A DNA stretch of 64,000 nt, taken from positions 1 through 64,000 of the forward strand of contig JAGPFE010000010.1 of NCBI GenBank assembly GCA_018056705.1. The letters run 5' to 3'. This stretch comes from Candidatus Hydrogenedentota bacterium. Lineage in GTDB: Bacteria; Hydrogenedentota; Hydrogenedentia; Hydrogenedentales; CAITNO01. Of this stretch, positions 1 through 8,306 are shown one piece after another. How positions within the stretch are numbered: the stretch's first letter is position 1; each line of letters opens with the position of its first letter. Position numbers and translations under genes: made by a program. A model generated the notes under the pieces. It was not told the origin of the DNA and made no database searches. It was given only the letters and a program-made list of their open reading frames with translations.

Positions 1-2550
1 GACCTGGCTGAGGGTCGCGGCAATGGCTTCAGGATCTTCCGGCTCCAGGCAGGGATCGAGGTTTTCGGGCGTTTCGGCCAGGGAGTGTTCCAGGGATTCG
101 AAGGTATCCCGTCCCAGGGTCAGGCTCAAGCGTTCTTCAAGATTGTTGCAGGTATCCGTCCATGTTTCGTATTCCCGGGCTTTTCGCGCGCGGGTCTGCC
201 AGTCTTCCATGGAAACGGATCCGGCCTCCGCGAGGAGTTCGTTCAGTTGGGCGCGCAGGCGGGCTTCCTCGCGGCCGTCTTCTTCCAGTTGCAGGCGCAG
301 GGCCGTGGCTCGTTCGCGCAGGGTGTCCAGCCGGCTTTGTTCCGCGGTCATCCGGTTGAGGTACTCGTTGTATCCTCGCACGGCGCTGAGGATGTCCTCG
401 CCCTCGGCCCAAGCGTATCCGCTGTCCCGCATGATCGTGGTAATCCGGCTGTCCACCTGTGCCATGGCTTCCTGGGTTTCGGCCAGTTCCCGCTGGACCG
501 TCCGCTGGCGTTCCAGGGCATCCTGCAGGGCGTTGCGGAGTTCTGACATTTTTCTTTTCTGTTCGCGGTAGGCGTGGTAGCGGTCGATCAGCCGCGCGAC
601 GGCCCCGGCAACTTCCGCCGGTTCCGAAACGGTTTCCCCCAGACTGTCTAAACTGCGGGAAACATACTGCATGACCCTGGGCAGGCGATCATCACTGTCA
701 GCCAGGTCGGATTCGGCCTGGGCAAGCCGCTGTTCCAGTTCCTCGAGCCTGGCACGGGCTTCCCGGTAACGATCATAGCGGGCCTCCAGTTCGCGTATCG
801 TCTGGCAACCGGCGCGCTGGAGCATCTCCTCCACGGGGGATTGGGTGTCCCGTTCCGCGCGGGCCAGGGATTCCAGTTTTTCCCGGGCTTCGGCCAGTTG
901 GCTCCGCAGGGCGCGGTGATGCACCCGCGCGCGCCACATGCTGTATCCGTAATACACCTGGGCGATGGCCACGATGCCGAGGGGGTACAGCACCGGCGAC
1001 CGGAAAGTCAGCAGGTACGTGACGGTCAACCCAATCAGCACGATGCCGCACAGGGCGTTCAGCCCCCAGAGCCCGGGGAACTGTTCGGCGACTTCCTCCA
1101 TCGCTCCCTGGATATGATTGATCTGTTTTTCGGTCTCGATTTTTTCGTCCCGGTTCTTTTCGATGAAGGCCTCGTGAGTCCGCAATCGCTCGGCGAAGGA
1201 CTCGAAGTCGGCGAATAATTCGCGGTCTTCCTGGATGGCTTCCCTGGCCTTGGCCGTTTCCTCCCGGAGCCGGTCACGGTTGGCCCGGTGGGTTTCCTGT
1301 TGTCTTCGTGCGGTTTCGGCGAGTTGCTGCAATTGGCTGAGCCAGTCGATGGCCTGTCCGGACAACTTGGAAAAGTCGGGCAGTTCGGCCAGCCGTTGTT
1401 GTGCCTCAATGATCTGGTGCTGGGCCAGTTTAACCTGTTCCTGGACCTGCTCGGCCCGCTCGGTGAGACGCTGCGATTCGGCGGCCAGTTCGTGCCGTTC
1501 CCGCTCCAGGGCCTCGGGGATAGGTTTCAGGGTTTCGCGGGAACGCTCCGATCCGTTGAGTCCCGCTTCCCATTCCCGTTCGAGGAACGCGAGTTCCTGG
1601 CGTTCCCGTTCCATCTGCAGGCGAAGGGTCTCGATCCGCATCACGAGTCGTTGCGCGGTTTCGAGTCCTTCCCGGGGCGTGTCCCGGTAAGGTGCCAGTT
1701 CGAATCGGGCGCGCCGGGCTTCTTCCAACTGGTCGAGCAGGCGTCTCGCCTCGTCATACCGGCGTTTCCGGTCCAGGTACCGCGCGAGTTCCCACCGGCG
1801 AGTCAATCCCTGGATTTCCCGCTCGAGTTCATCACGGTGGCCGCGGACCACCCGTAACCGGGCCAGCAGGGCCCGGCGCTGCTCCAGGACCGACGCCACG
1901 GATTCGGCTTCTTCTTTCAGGGCGCGAAGCCGTTTCTTCAGTTGTGGGAGCGGACCGCGCCCTTCCGATTCGTTTTCCAGCAGGCGGGCCCATTGTTCCA
2001 GTTGACGCGCCGCTTTTTCGGCGGATCTTCCGCCCCCGCCGGAATCCGCGACGGCCAGCAACCGGTCGCGGATTCCTGACAACGCGCCCTGTCCGCCGAG
2101 GTCGTCCAGGCTGAAGTGGCCGATGGTGGCCGCTCCGATGAAGGCGGATCGGCTGATGCCCAGGTGAGTTTCCCCGACGGCGGGCCAGCCATAAGCCAAG
2201 CGAGGGAATTCCCCCGTGACCTCTTCTCCCGTGATTTCGTTTATGACAATGATTCGTTCGTGATAACGGTGAAAGGTACGCTCAATGGTGTAGGTTTCCC
2301 CGTTATCCAGGAGATAGGTCAGGGCCCCGCCATAGGTTTCCGGATCGCGCCAAGGCTGGCGCAACTGGTTGGTTTCGTCGTAGGCGCCGTCCTCGTGACG
2401 CTGGCCGAACAGCAGGTCGGTGATACAGCAGCGCAGCGTGGACTTGCCCCGTTCGTTGGGGCCCAGGATAATCAGCATGCCCGGGGGGAACGAGAAATCG
2501 GCCGCGCTCAGCCGTCCGTATCCATCGATGCGCGCGCGGGTGAAACGCAT
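1..2550 (-). CDS. YhaN-like SMC-type ATPase with internal membrane segment (partial)
   Basis: The C-terminus lies beyond the window start; 850 codons are visible without a stop. Residues 30-38 read GPNERGKST, the Walker A loop of SbcC/Rad50/YhaN-type ATPases. Long charged, probably coiled-coil stretches cover about 190-480 and 545-850. A hydrophobic pair of segments sits at about 495-535 in the middle of the coil. A mid-chain membrane segment is typical of YhaN rather than SbcC, so the protein may tether a nuclease complex to the inner membrane (inference). The ATG overlaps the TAA of the upstream nuclease gene (TAATG), indicating translational coupling with its SbcD/YhaO-like partner. The Walker B and signature half is expected outside the window. 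Confidence 0.88.
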   Translation of the reverse strand, partial: MRFTRARIDGYGRLSAADFSFPPGMLIILGPNERGKSTLRCCITDLLFGQRHEDGAYDETNQLRQPWRDPETYGGALTYLLDNGETYTIERTFHRYHERIIVINEITGEEVTGEFPRLAYGWPAVGETHLGISRSAFIGAATIGHFSLDDLGGQGALSGIRDRLLAVADSGGGGRSAEKAARQLEQWARLLENESEGRGPLPQLKKRLRALKEEAESVASVLEQRRALLARLRVVRGHRDELEREIQGLTRRWELARYLDRKRRYDEARRLLDQLEEARRARFELAPYRDTPREGLETAQRLVMRIETLRLQMERERQELAFLEREWEAGLNGSERSRETLKPIPEALERERHELAAESQRLTERAEQVQEQVKLAQHQIIEAQQRLAELPDFSKLSGQAIDWLSQLQQLAETARRQQETHRANRDRLREETAKAREAIQEDRELFADFESFAERLRTHEAFIEKNRDEKIETEKQINHIQGAMEEVAEQFPGLWGLNALCGIVLIGLTVTYLLTFRSPVLYPLGIVAIAQVYYGYSMWRARVHHRALRSQLAEAREKLESLARAERDTQSPVEEMLQRAGCQTIRELEARYDRYREARARLEELEQRLAQAESDLADSDDRLPRVMQYVSRSLDSLGETVSEPAEVAGAVARLIDRYHAYREQKRKMSELRNALQDALERQRTVQRELAETQEAMAQVDSRITTIMRDSGYAWAEGEDILSAVRGYNEYLNRMTAEQSRLDTLRERATALRLQLEEDGREEARLRAQLNELLAEAGSVSMEDWQTRARKAREYETWTDTCNNLEERLSLTLGRDTFESLEHSLAETPENLDPCLEPEDPEAIAATLSQV

Positions 2551-3710
2551 TACCGGTCCCCCGTTTGGATGATCCGGGACAGCCAGGGCTGACCAGACAG
2601 TGCGGCAATGCCGGCCTGCAGGGCCATGGCGATTTTCTCCCGGCTGGCGGCGTCCGGCGCGGCCTCGAGTTCCTGGTTCAGCATGCGGCAGAAATCGCCC
2701 AGCACTGTGTCTTCGACCCGGAAAGATTCGGGCGGTACGGCGCATCGCGTTTCATCGTGGATTCCGAACCAGCGGAAGGATTCCCGGTGTTCCGCGGCAG
2801 TCCGGAGTAACGCCGCCCGGGTGTCGAGGTGTCCTTCACCCTGGAGCCGGAGCAGTACCATGGTGTCCGCGGGGGACTCCACGGCGGTAAAAAGGCGCAT
2901 GAGAGTATCCGGATCCGTTTCCGCGATATCGATGGATATTTCCTGTACCCGATGGATCGTGGCGGAACGGAAACGGGTTTCGATCCGGGGATCCTGTTCG
3001 GCTTGGCCGTCGAACGTGACTTCCAGGAACCCGCGGGGTCCGGACTCGTCGAAATCCAGTGGTTCGGGCGGTCCCGGGTACCACGCCTGAAAGCGGTCTT
3101 CCCGGGCTACCGGTTCCAGACGGTGCACATGGCCCAGGGCGAGATAATGCAGGCCGGGTTGCAGAATATCCGAAAGGCTGAACGTCGCGCGGGGTTTCAC
3201 GCCTTCCTGTCCATGATTCCGTTCCGTGCCATGGCCCACGGCCACGTGGAACCGGCCGTCCCGTGGTACCCGGAGGCGGCAGAAGATTTCTCCGGCAGTA
3301 TCCTTGGTCCTGTAACCGAACCCGTGAATCGCAAGGGGCAGATCAGGATGGTGCCAGCATTGCCATTCCGGCCGGTCGAAAATCACCACGTTTTCCGGCC
3401 ATGGAACGATCGCGTAGGGAGAATCTTCGGTGAACGGGTCGTTGTTGCCCGGCGTGATCAGGATGGGGATCGGGTTGGATCGCTCACAGAGTTCCCGGAA
3501 AAAGGTTACCGTTTCGGGCGTGACGTACTTCGACGCGAAAAGGTCCCCGGCAAAGAGAACCGCCGCGGGCTGTTCTTCCCACGCCCGACGGAACACGGAC
3601 GCCACGGTTTCGCGGATGTCCAGCCGTCGGGCCTCTCCGTACTCCGGCGGCAGGGGCGGGTCGAGAAACGCGGCATCCAGGTGGATATCGGCCAGATGAA
3701 AGAGTTTCAT
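2550..3710 (-). CDS. SbcD/YhaO-like metallophosphoesterase, DNA repair exonuclease family
   Basis: This 386-residue protein belongs to the calcineurin-like phosphoesterase family of Mre11/SbcD/YhaO. The dimetal motifs are visible in order: DIH at 8-10, GD at 55-56, GNND at 88-91, then GHG and GHVH downstream. The usual third motif is GNHD, so the catalytic-type histidine is Asn here. ATG 3710 is preferred over the in-frame GTG one codon earlier because the family begins at this Met-Lys-Leu-Phe-His sequence. The stop codon overlaps the start of the YhaN-like ATPase gene, so the two probably form a nuclease-ATPase complex acting on DNA ends. Function is assigned from family; activity with the substituted motif is uncertain. 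Confidence 0.9.
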   Translation of the reverse strand: MKLFHLADIHLDAAFLDPPLPPEYGEARRLDIRETVASVFRRAWEEQPAAVLFAGDLFASKYVTPETVTFFRELCERSNPIPILITPGNNDPFTEDSPYAIVPWPENVVIFDRPEWQCWHHPDLPLAIHGFGYRTKDTAGEIFCRLRVPRDGRFHVAVGHGTERNHGQEGVKPRATFSLSDILQPGLHYLALGHVHRLEPVAREDRFQAWYPGPPEPLDFDESGPRGFLEVTFDGQAEQDPRIETRFRSATIHRVQEISIDIAETDPDTLMRLFTAVESPADTMVLLRLQGEGHLDTRAALLRTAAEHRESFRWFGIHDETRCAVPPESFRVEDTVLGDFCRMLNQELEAAPDAASREKIAMALQAGIAALSGQPWLSRIIQTGDR

Positions 3711-3832
3711 CACGGTTGACGCAACCTCAAAACAAACCGGGTAAAGTGTCGCAAATCCGGCAGGGACAAATAAAGTTTCACGCGCATACTTACGCGGGCA
3801 TGGTGGGTCTGCACAAACGGACCGCCGGGAAA

Positions 3833-3862
3833 TTGACGCGTTTATCGTCGGTCTGGTAAAAT
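3833..3862 (+). promoter_or_regulatory. Sigma70-type promoter of tRNA-Val
   Basis: TTGACG (3833-3838) and TAAAAT (3857-3862) are separated by 18 bp and end 12 bp before the mature tRNA. The tRNA-Gln/Glu unit has the same arrangement, which supports the call. Confidence 0.7.
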
Positions 3863-3874
3863 TTCTTCACCTTT

Positions 3875-3952
<78 letters not shown>

Positions 3953-3969
3953 TTCCTCCATTTTCCATT

Positions 3970-3997
3970 TTTCCGGGAATCTGCCGGAAATTGTTTT
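3970..3997 (+). terminator. Candidate terminator after tRNA-Val
   Basis: A 7-bp stem (TTTCCGG/CCGGAAA) with a 7-nt loop is followed by TTGTTTT, 18 nt downstream of the tRNA. The stem is short and the T-run interrupted. The remaining 3998-4228 holds no other gene I can support; TTGGTC-N18-TAGAGT near 4120-4150 is a weak promoter candidate for the next gene. Confidence 0.45.
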
Positions 3998-4228
3998 GGC
4001 CTGCCTATTTCAGGGGTGAGTCCAGGCGGTGCCTCGGGAATGCCTGCGTGCCGCGCGTCAGCTTGCGACAGCACATCACCTATCGGAAAATTTATCTGAA
4101 TGATTCCCCGCGGGTTTGGTCAAAACCAATCTCCTGGAGTAGAGTCTATGCTGTAGTAGCACCGATCCGGGGCCAGCGGTCAGCGGTTGCCGCGGACGGA
4201 TCGGTCAAGTCTGTGGGAGGTTCTCGTC

Positions 4229-5221
4229 ATGACACGCTGGTGTCTGGTTCTGAGCGCGTTGGTGTTGCTGACCTGTTTCACGGTCATGGCCGATGACGAC
4301 GATCGCGTCATGGGGGTGTATGAAGGCGGGTTCGACGACAGTGGCGCCAACCTGGCCTTGCGGGCCCAGGTGGTGGGTGAAGGCAAGCTCCAGTTCCGGG
4401 CCGTGTTGTTCGTGGGACAGTCCGGGCAGGCGGAAGAACGGGTGGAAATCAAGGGCAAGGGGAAAGACGGCGTGGCCTCGTTCAATGGAGATAGCCGGGT
4501 GAACGCGCTGGGCGGGCAGGTCGCCATTTCCGGGGACATTCGGGACCAGGTGTTCAAGGGAACCGTGAAGGCTGGTCGCAAAACCCTTGGGTTTACTCTC
4601 CGCCGCGTGTTTCCGGAGCCCCCCACGCGGGGGATGGCCCCACCGGAAGGCGCGATCGTGCTGTATAACGGCGGAGACCCGGTAACCAACTGGGTCCGGG
4701 TGCCCGAGGCGTGGTGCGCGGAAGAGGACGGTTCCATGGCCGTGTGCGGCAGCAGCCTGATGACCCGCCAGGCCCTGGGCAGTGGCACGTACCACGTCGA
4801 GTTCATGACGCCCTACATGCCGACAGAACGCTACCAGGGCCGGGGCAACAGCGGCGTATATATCCTGGGCCGGTATGAAATCCAGGTACTGGACAGTTTC
4901 GGCACCCCGCCGGCGTGGGATCTGTGCGGTGGAATCTATAAACAGGCGGTGCCCCTGGTGGACGCGGTGCTGCCGCCGTTGCAGTGGCAGACCTACGACA
5001 TTACCTTCACGGCGCCCCGGTTTGACGAGAAGGGTAACAAGACTGCCAACGCGCGGATCACGGTGGTTCACAACGGCAAGGTCATTCATGACAACCTGGA
5101 ACTGACAGGTCCAACCCCTGGCGGACTGGGGGATAACGAAGTGTCCGAAGCGCCCCTGATGCTGCAGGATCACGGGAATCGGGTGAAGTACCGGAACATC
5201 TGGTACGTGCCCGCGAAATAA
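4229..5221 (+). CDS. Secreted DUF1080 (3-keto-disaccharide hydrolase family) protein
   Basis: The 330-residue product begins with a clear Sec signal peptide ending near FTVMA/DDDD, so it is exported. Residues from about 150 to the end match the DUF1080 concanavalin-like fold, with the typical GNSGVYILGRYEIQVLDSF stretch, a GGIYKQ turn and a C-terminal YRNIWYV. Residues 25-140 form an additional beta-rich domain. The family includes enzymes acting on 3-keto-glycosides made by Gfo/Idh/MocA oxidoreductases, two of which are exported from this window (family knowledge plus inference). ATG 4229 was chosen because GGGAGG lies 8 nt upstream. The gene stands alone between the tRNA and the glycosyltransferase. 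Confidence 0.88.
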   Translation: MTRWCLVLSALVLLTCFTVMADDDDRVMGVYEGGFDDSGANLALRAQVVGEGKLQFRAVLFVGQSGQAEERVEIKGKGKDGVASFNGDSRVNALGGQVAISGDIRDQVFKGTVKAGRKTLGFTLRRVFPEPPTRGMAPPEGAIVLYNGGDPVTNWVRVPEAWCAEEDGSMAVCGSSLMTRQALGSGTYHVEFMTPYMPTERYQGRGNSGVYILGRYEIQVLDSFGTPPAWDLCGGIYKQAVPLVDAVLPPLQWQTYDITFTAPRFDEKGNKTANARITVVHNGKVIHDNLELTGPTPGGLGDNEVSEAPLMLQDHGNRVKYRNIWYVPAK

Positions 5222-5282
5222 CGCGTGACGGCTGGTTACAGGCTGACCACGGCGCGGTGGACCTGGCCGGGATAGGAACGCC

Positions 5283-6008
5283 ATGTACCTGTCCATGATT
5301 ATTCCCGCATACAACGAAGCGGCCCGCATTGGCCGGACGCTGGAACAGTTTACGGCGTACCTGTCCACGCGGCCGTGGTCATGGGAAATCATCGTCGTGG
5401 ATGATGGCAGCGAAGACGATACGGCGGGTGTCGTGGCGTCCTTCGCGCGGCAGCGGGACAGCAGGGTTCGGCTGGCGCGGCTGGAGCAGAACCAGGGTAA
5501 AGGGGCGGCCGTTCGACATGGCATGCTGCGGGAGGCCGGTGGTACCCTGCGATTTTTCAGTGATGCCGACGGCTCCACGCCCATAACGTGCCTGGAACGG
5601 TTCCTGCCACTGCTGGAAAACGGCGTGGACATTGTGATCGGGTCCCGGGCCCACCCGGAATCGGTTATCGAAGTCCGCCAGCAGTGCTACCGCGAATTCA
5701 TGGGGCGGACCTATAACCTCATGGCTCGAGGACTGGGGTTAACCCGCTTTCGAGATACCCAGTGCGGATTCAAGGGATTTACCCGGGAAGCGGCGGAAAT
5801 ATGTTTTTCCAGGCAGCGGCTCACGGATTTCGCCTTTGACTGCGAAGTACTTTACATCGCCGCGTTTCACGGGCTGGAAGTCCGGGAAGTACCCATCCGG
5901 TGGATCAACAGCCCTAAATCCCGGGTGCGTCCCGTTCGAGATTCCGCGCGGATGGCCGCTGGACTGCTCCGTATACGGTTGAACGGGTTGCTGGGATACT
6001 ACCGTTAG
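5283..6008 (+). CDS. Family 2 glycosyltransferase, dolichyl/polyprenyl-phosphate glucosyltransferase-like
   Basis: This 241-residue GT2 enzyme resembles ALG5/DPM1-type transferases that move a hexose from a nucleotide sugar to a polyprenyl phosphate. Visible motifs are IPAYNEAARIG near the N-terminus, VDDGSEDDT, the FSDADGST acidic loop that binds the metal-nucleotide, and VIGSRAHPES. There is no C-terminal membrane domain of the GtrB type, so it would act at the cytoplasmic face of the membrane. TAGGA precedes the ATG at good spacing. It lies 61 bp after the DUF1080 gene and converges with the Mpo1-like gene 15 bp away. The acceptor and sugar are not determined by the sequence. Confidence 0.87.
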   Translation: MYLSMIIPAYNEAARIGRTLEQFTAYLSTRPWSWEIIVVDDGSEDDTAGVVASFARQRDSRVRLARLEQNQGKGAAVRHGMLREAGGTLRFFSDADGSTPITCLERFLPLLENGVDIVIGSRAHPESVIEVRQQCYREFMGRTYNLMARGLGLTRFRDTQCGFKGFTREAAEICFSRQRLTDFAFDCEVLYIAAFHGLEVREVPIRWINSPKSRVRPVRDSARMAAGLLRIRLNGLLGYYR

Positions 6009-6023
6009 TTAGCGGAACCCGTC

Positions 6024-6578
6024 TCAGGCGGATTCTTCAGTAGTCTTGGAAAATCGCGCATCCCGGTTGGATGCGGGGGCATGTCGCAACGAGGATTCCT
6101 GGATCTGCCGATGTAGGTCGGGTCGATACCCCAGGGCGAAAAACACCTCGGCCACCAGGAACAGTGGGCCGATGATCATCTGGAACAGGTTGTCCACGAG
6201 GGCGGGACGGCGATGTTCAAACATGCCGTGACCGATCAGCTGGAAGATCCATCCACCCACAAAGAAAAGGAGAAAGATCCCGGTTCCCGCAAGGTAAGAA
6301 AGGCCAGCGGCCTGGTGCGCGATGTACAGGGTGGGAAGAATGAACACGAGCATGCCCGCGGCAAGGGGCAGGGACAGCAGGGTGTAGTACACCATCACGC
6401 CGGCCACCAGGACCATGGCCGCGGTTACGGGCCAGCCGGCAACCTCAACCCGAAGCCAACTCAGGGGTACCAGGATGGAAAATATGATGGAAGGAATCCC
6501 GATAAAATGGGTGGCCTTGTTCAGGGGGTGGCGATGATACGCCTCGTAAAAGCACATTTGATCGACGATTGATTTCAT
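6024..6578 (-). CDS. Mpo1/YGL010w-like (DUF962) membrane protein
   Basis: A 184-residue membrane protein of the DUF962/Mpo1 family. The conserved histidine motifs are present: YHRHPLNKATHFIGIP near the N-terminus, IAHQ in the middle and IGHGMFEHRRPAL towards the C-terminus. About four hydrophobic helices lie between them. The yeast member Mpo1 is an Fe(II) dioxygenase of 2-hydroxy fatty acid alpha-oxidation; a related lipid role here is inference. Start choice is uncertain. ATG 6578 is used because homology begins there and ACGGGA precedes it; ATG 6602 and TTG 6611 are in-frame alternatives. Confidence 0.82.
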   Translation of the reverse strand: MKSIVDQMCFYEAYHRHPLNKATHFIGIPSIIFSILVPLSWLRVEVAGWPVTAAMVLVAGVMVYYTLLSLPLAAGMLVFILPTLYIAHQAAGLSYLAGTGIFLLFFVGGWIFQLIGHGMFEHRRPALVDNLFQMIIGPLFLVAEVFFALGYRPDLHRQIQESSLRHAPASNRDARFSKTTEESA

Positions 6579-6723
6579 GGCTGTATCCCGTTTGTTCAAC
6601 ATTTCTAACAATTGTTCATTTAATCGATATTCCGTGGACTACCCTATTCTTTCGGGAATACTTGGTAAATGTCGCGGTGTCTGCAGCCCTTTGGCCCGCC
6701 TTGGGAAACGAAGGTCGGCGCGC

Positions 6724-6753
6724 TTGAAAATGGCGGCGGGTCAATGGTAAAAT
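6724..6753 (+). promoter_or_regulatory. Promoter of the tRNA-Gln/tRNA-Glu unit
   Basis: TTGAAA (6724-6729), an 18-bp spacer and TAAAAT (6748-6753) end 11 bp before tRNA-Gln. This matches the arrangement upstream of tRNA-Val. Confidence 0.68.
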
Positions 6754-6763
6754 ATTGCCGCGT

Positions 6764-6839
6764 TGCCGGATAGCCAAATTGGTAAGGCGCCTGACTCTGG
6801 ATCAGGAGATTCTAGGTTCGAGTCCTAGTCCGGCAGCCA
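6764..6839 (+). tRNA. tRNA-Gln (anticodon CTG)
   Basis: Acceptor TGCCGGA pairs with TCCGGCA (6829-6835). The anticodon stem CCTGA/TCAGG holds loop CTCTGGA, giving CTG. The T-arm is intact and GCCA ends the gene. It is the first gene of a two-tRNA unit. Confidence 0.95.
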
Positions 6840-6877
6840 CGTTTTGACATCATTTCCTCGTTGAGAGGTTTTCCGGC

Positions 6878-6952
6878 GGCCCGTTCATCTAGGGGTTAGG
6901 ATGCGGGATTCTCAGTCCCGTCACAGGGGTTCGAATCCCCTACGGGCTGCCA
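6878..6952 (+). tRNA. tRNA-Glu (anticodon CTC)
   Basis: Acceptor GGCCCGT pairs with ACGGGCT, with a G-U at the first position. The anticodon stem CGGGA/TCCCG encloses TTCTCAG, giving CTC. The gene ends in GCCA and is followed by a T-run (CATTTTTTATT) that may act in termination. It lies 38 nt after tRNA-Gln. The 140 nt that follow hold nothing else I recognise. Confidence 0.95.
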
Positions 6953-7092
6953 TTTTTTATTGGACCACTCGACGAATGAGGGTGACTGTTCCCTTGCCTT
7001 CGTGGGAGTACCCCAGGGGATCATGAAAGAAACGCTTCAACCGGATTGAGAGGGTACAGGTGTGCCACCAGGGCCACACGGTGTCGTTTCTC

Positions 7093-8067
7093 TTACGGGG
7101 CTGGTTGCAACGTCTCTCGCGTTGTCTTGACGTGGATAACCCCTTCCGAATCGAACCAGAGCGGATCAATCGCCAGGAATCGAGCCCAATCCACGGCATC
7201 ATTCAATTTCTGATGATAGACCATCCACAGGTTTCCGCGTGGTCCTTCGATCACGCAGTGGTGGCCCGGGCCGAAGATCCCTTCGCCACGTCTGGCGATG
7301 GGATTACCCGCGTATTTGCGGAATGGCCCCAGTGGCGATTGAGAGGTGGCGTATCCGATTGCGTAATCCGGCCCGTCTGCGCCACTGCCGGAATACATCA
7401 GGTAGTAGGTATCGCCACGTTTCAGTAGCCATGGCCCCTCGGTTATCTGTCCACGTCTTGTTTCCCACGGTTCCGTCGGACCCAGGAGCACCTTGGGGTT
7501 GCCTTTTTTGCGCAATGGATCGGTCATGGGTTGAACCCAGATCTGGTTCCCTAGGGGGGCCACGTTCACGTAATAGAGGTAGAGACTGCCATCCGAGTCC
7601 TGGAACATGTGCGCGTCAATGGCCCGCTCCATGAGCCGTCCTTTATCCTCAAAGGGCCCGAGGGGATTGTCCGCGACGGCAACACCGATTTGCTTCGCGC
7701 GGAATGGGTCAAGGTTCTTCAAGTCGGGCGCGTCTACCGTGTAGTACAGGTAGAACTTCCCGTCTCCTTGGGCATGATGGAAAACATCTGGTGCCCACGC
7801 GTTAGCCTGGGGCGCCATAAAACATTTGCCGCGATGCGTCCAATGCACCAGGTCGGGTGAGGTGAATACGTCATACCCCTTACAATCCCATGTTGGATAG
7901 AGATAATAAGTATCCTTATACCGTATGACAGTTGGATCCGCAAGCCCAATGATGTCAATGATGGGATTTTTGTAGACGGCTTCAGGTTTTCCTGGTGACG
8001 TGATTTCCGACGCGCTGGTTCCGCTCACCAGGGCAAGCAAGAGCATGAGGGAGGCAACCTGGGTCAT
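7093..8067 (-). CDS. Secreted family 43 glycoside hydrolase (arabinosidase/xylosidase type)
   Basis: This 324-residue protein has a Sec signal peptide ending around SGTSA/SE, then one GH43 five-bladed propeller. The three acidic positions are visible: the general base Asp in GLADPTVIRY near residue 43, the modulating Asp in the central IDAHMFQD stretch, and the general acid Glu in ITEGPWLL. GPGHH near residue 270 supplies the metal-coordinating His of this family. Members hydrolyse alpha-L-arabinosides or beta-xylosides in the periplasm or outside the cell; the exact substrate cannot be read from sequence. AAAAGGA precedes the ATG. No transporter or regulator is adjacent. Ribulokinase and an arabinose/fucose isomerase homologue elsewhere in the window would fit arabinose use. 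Confidence 0.88.
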   Translation of the reverse strand: MTQVASLMLLLALVSGTSASEITSPGKPEAVYKNPIIDIIGLADPTVIRYKDTYYLYPTWDCKGYDVFTSPDLVHWTHRGKCFMAPQANAWAPDVFHHAQGDGKFYLYYTVDAPDLKNLDPFRAKQIGVAVADNPLGPFEDKGRLMERAIDAHMFQDSDGSLYLYYVNVAPLGNQIWVQPMTDPLRKKGNPKVLLGPTEPWETRRGQITEGPWLLKRGDTYYLMYSGSGADGPDYAIGYATSQSPLGPFRKYAGNPIARRGEGIFGPGHHCVIEGPRGNLWMVYHQKLNDAVDWARFLAIDPLWFDSEGVIHVKTTRETLQPAP

Positions 8068-8306
8068 CGTGATTCCTTTTCCTGTGCGTGACCACAATCT
8101 TGTATCGGGATAGCCCTTGATGCCGGCTTACATCATCTACCTGCCTAAGCCCGATCACGCGCCCCCGTACTGGAGAAATTGTGGTAAATACGTGGAACTT
8201 CCCGGCAGTGAAACGCAGATAAAGTGAAGGGACTGCCCTCTTGTTCTTATCACGAGGAAACGTCCAGTTTCCACCACCATGTTGTCGTCAGATCCTGATG
8301 ATGTGT

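Noticed and set aside
4205-5632. Minus-strand open frame of 475 codons
   Set aside because: It spans the antisense of both the DUF1080 and glycosyltransferase genes and crosses their gap, which a real gene here would not do without disrupting them.
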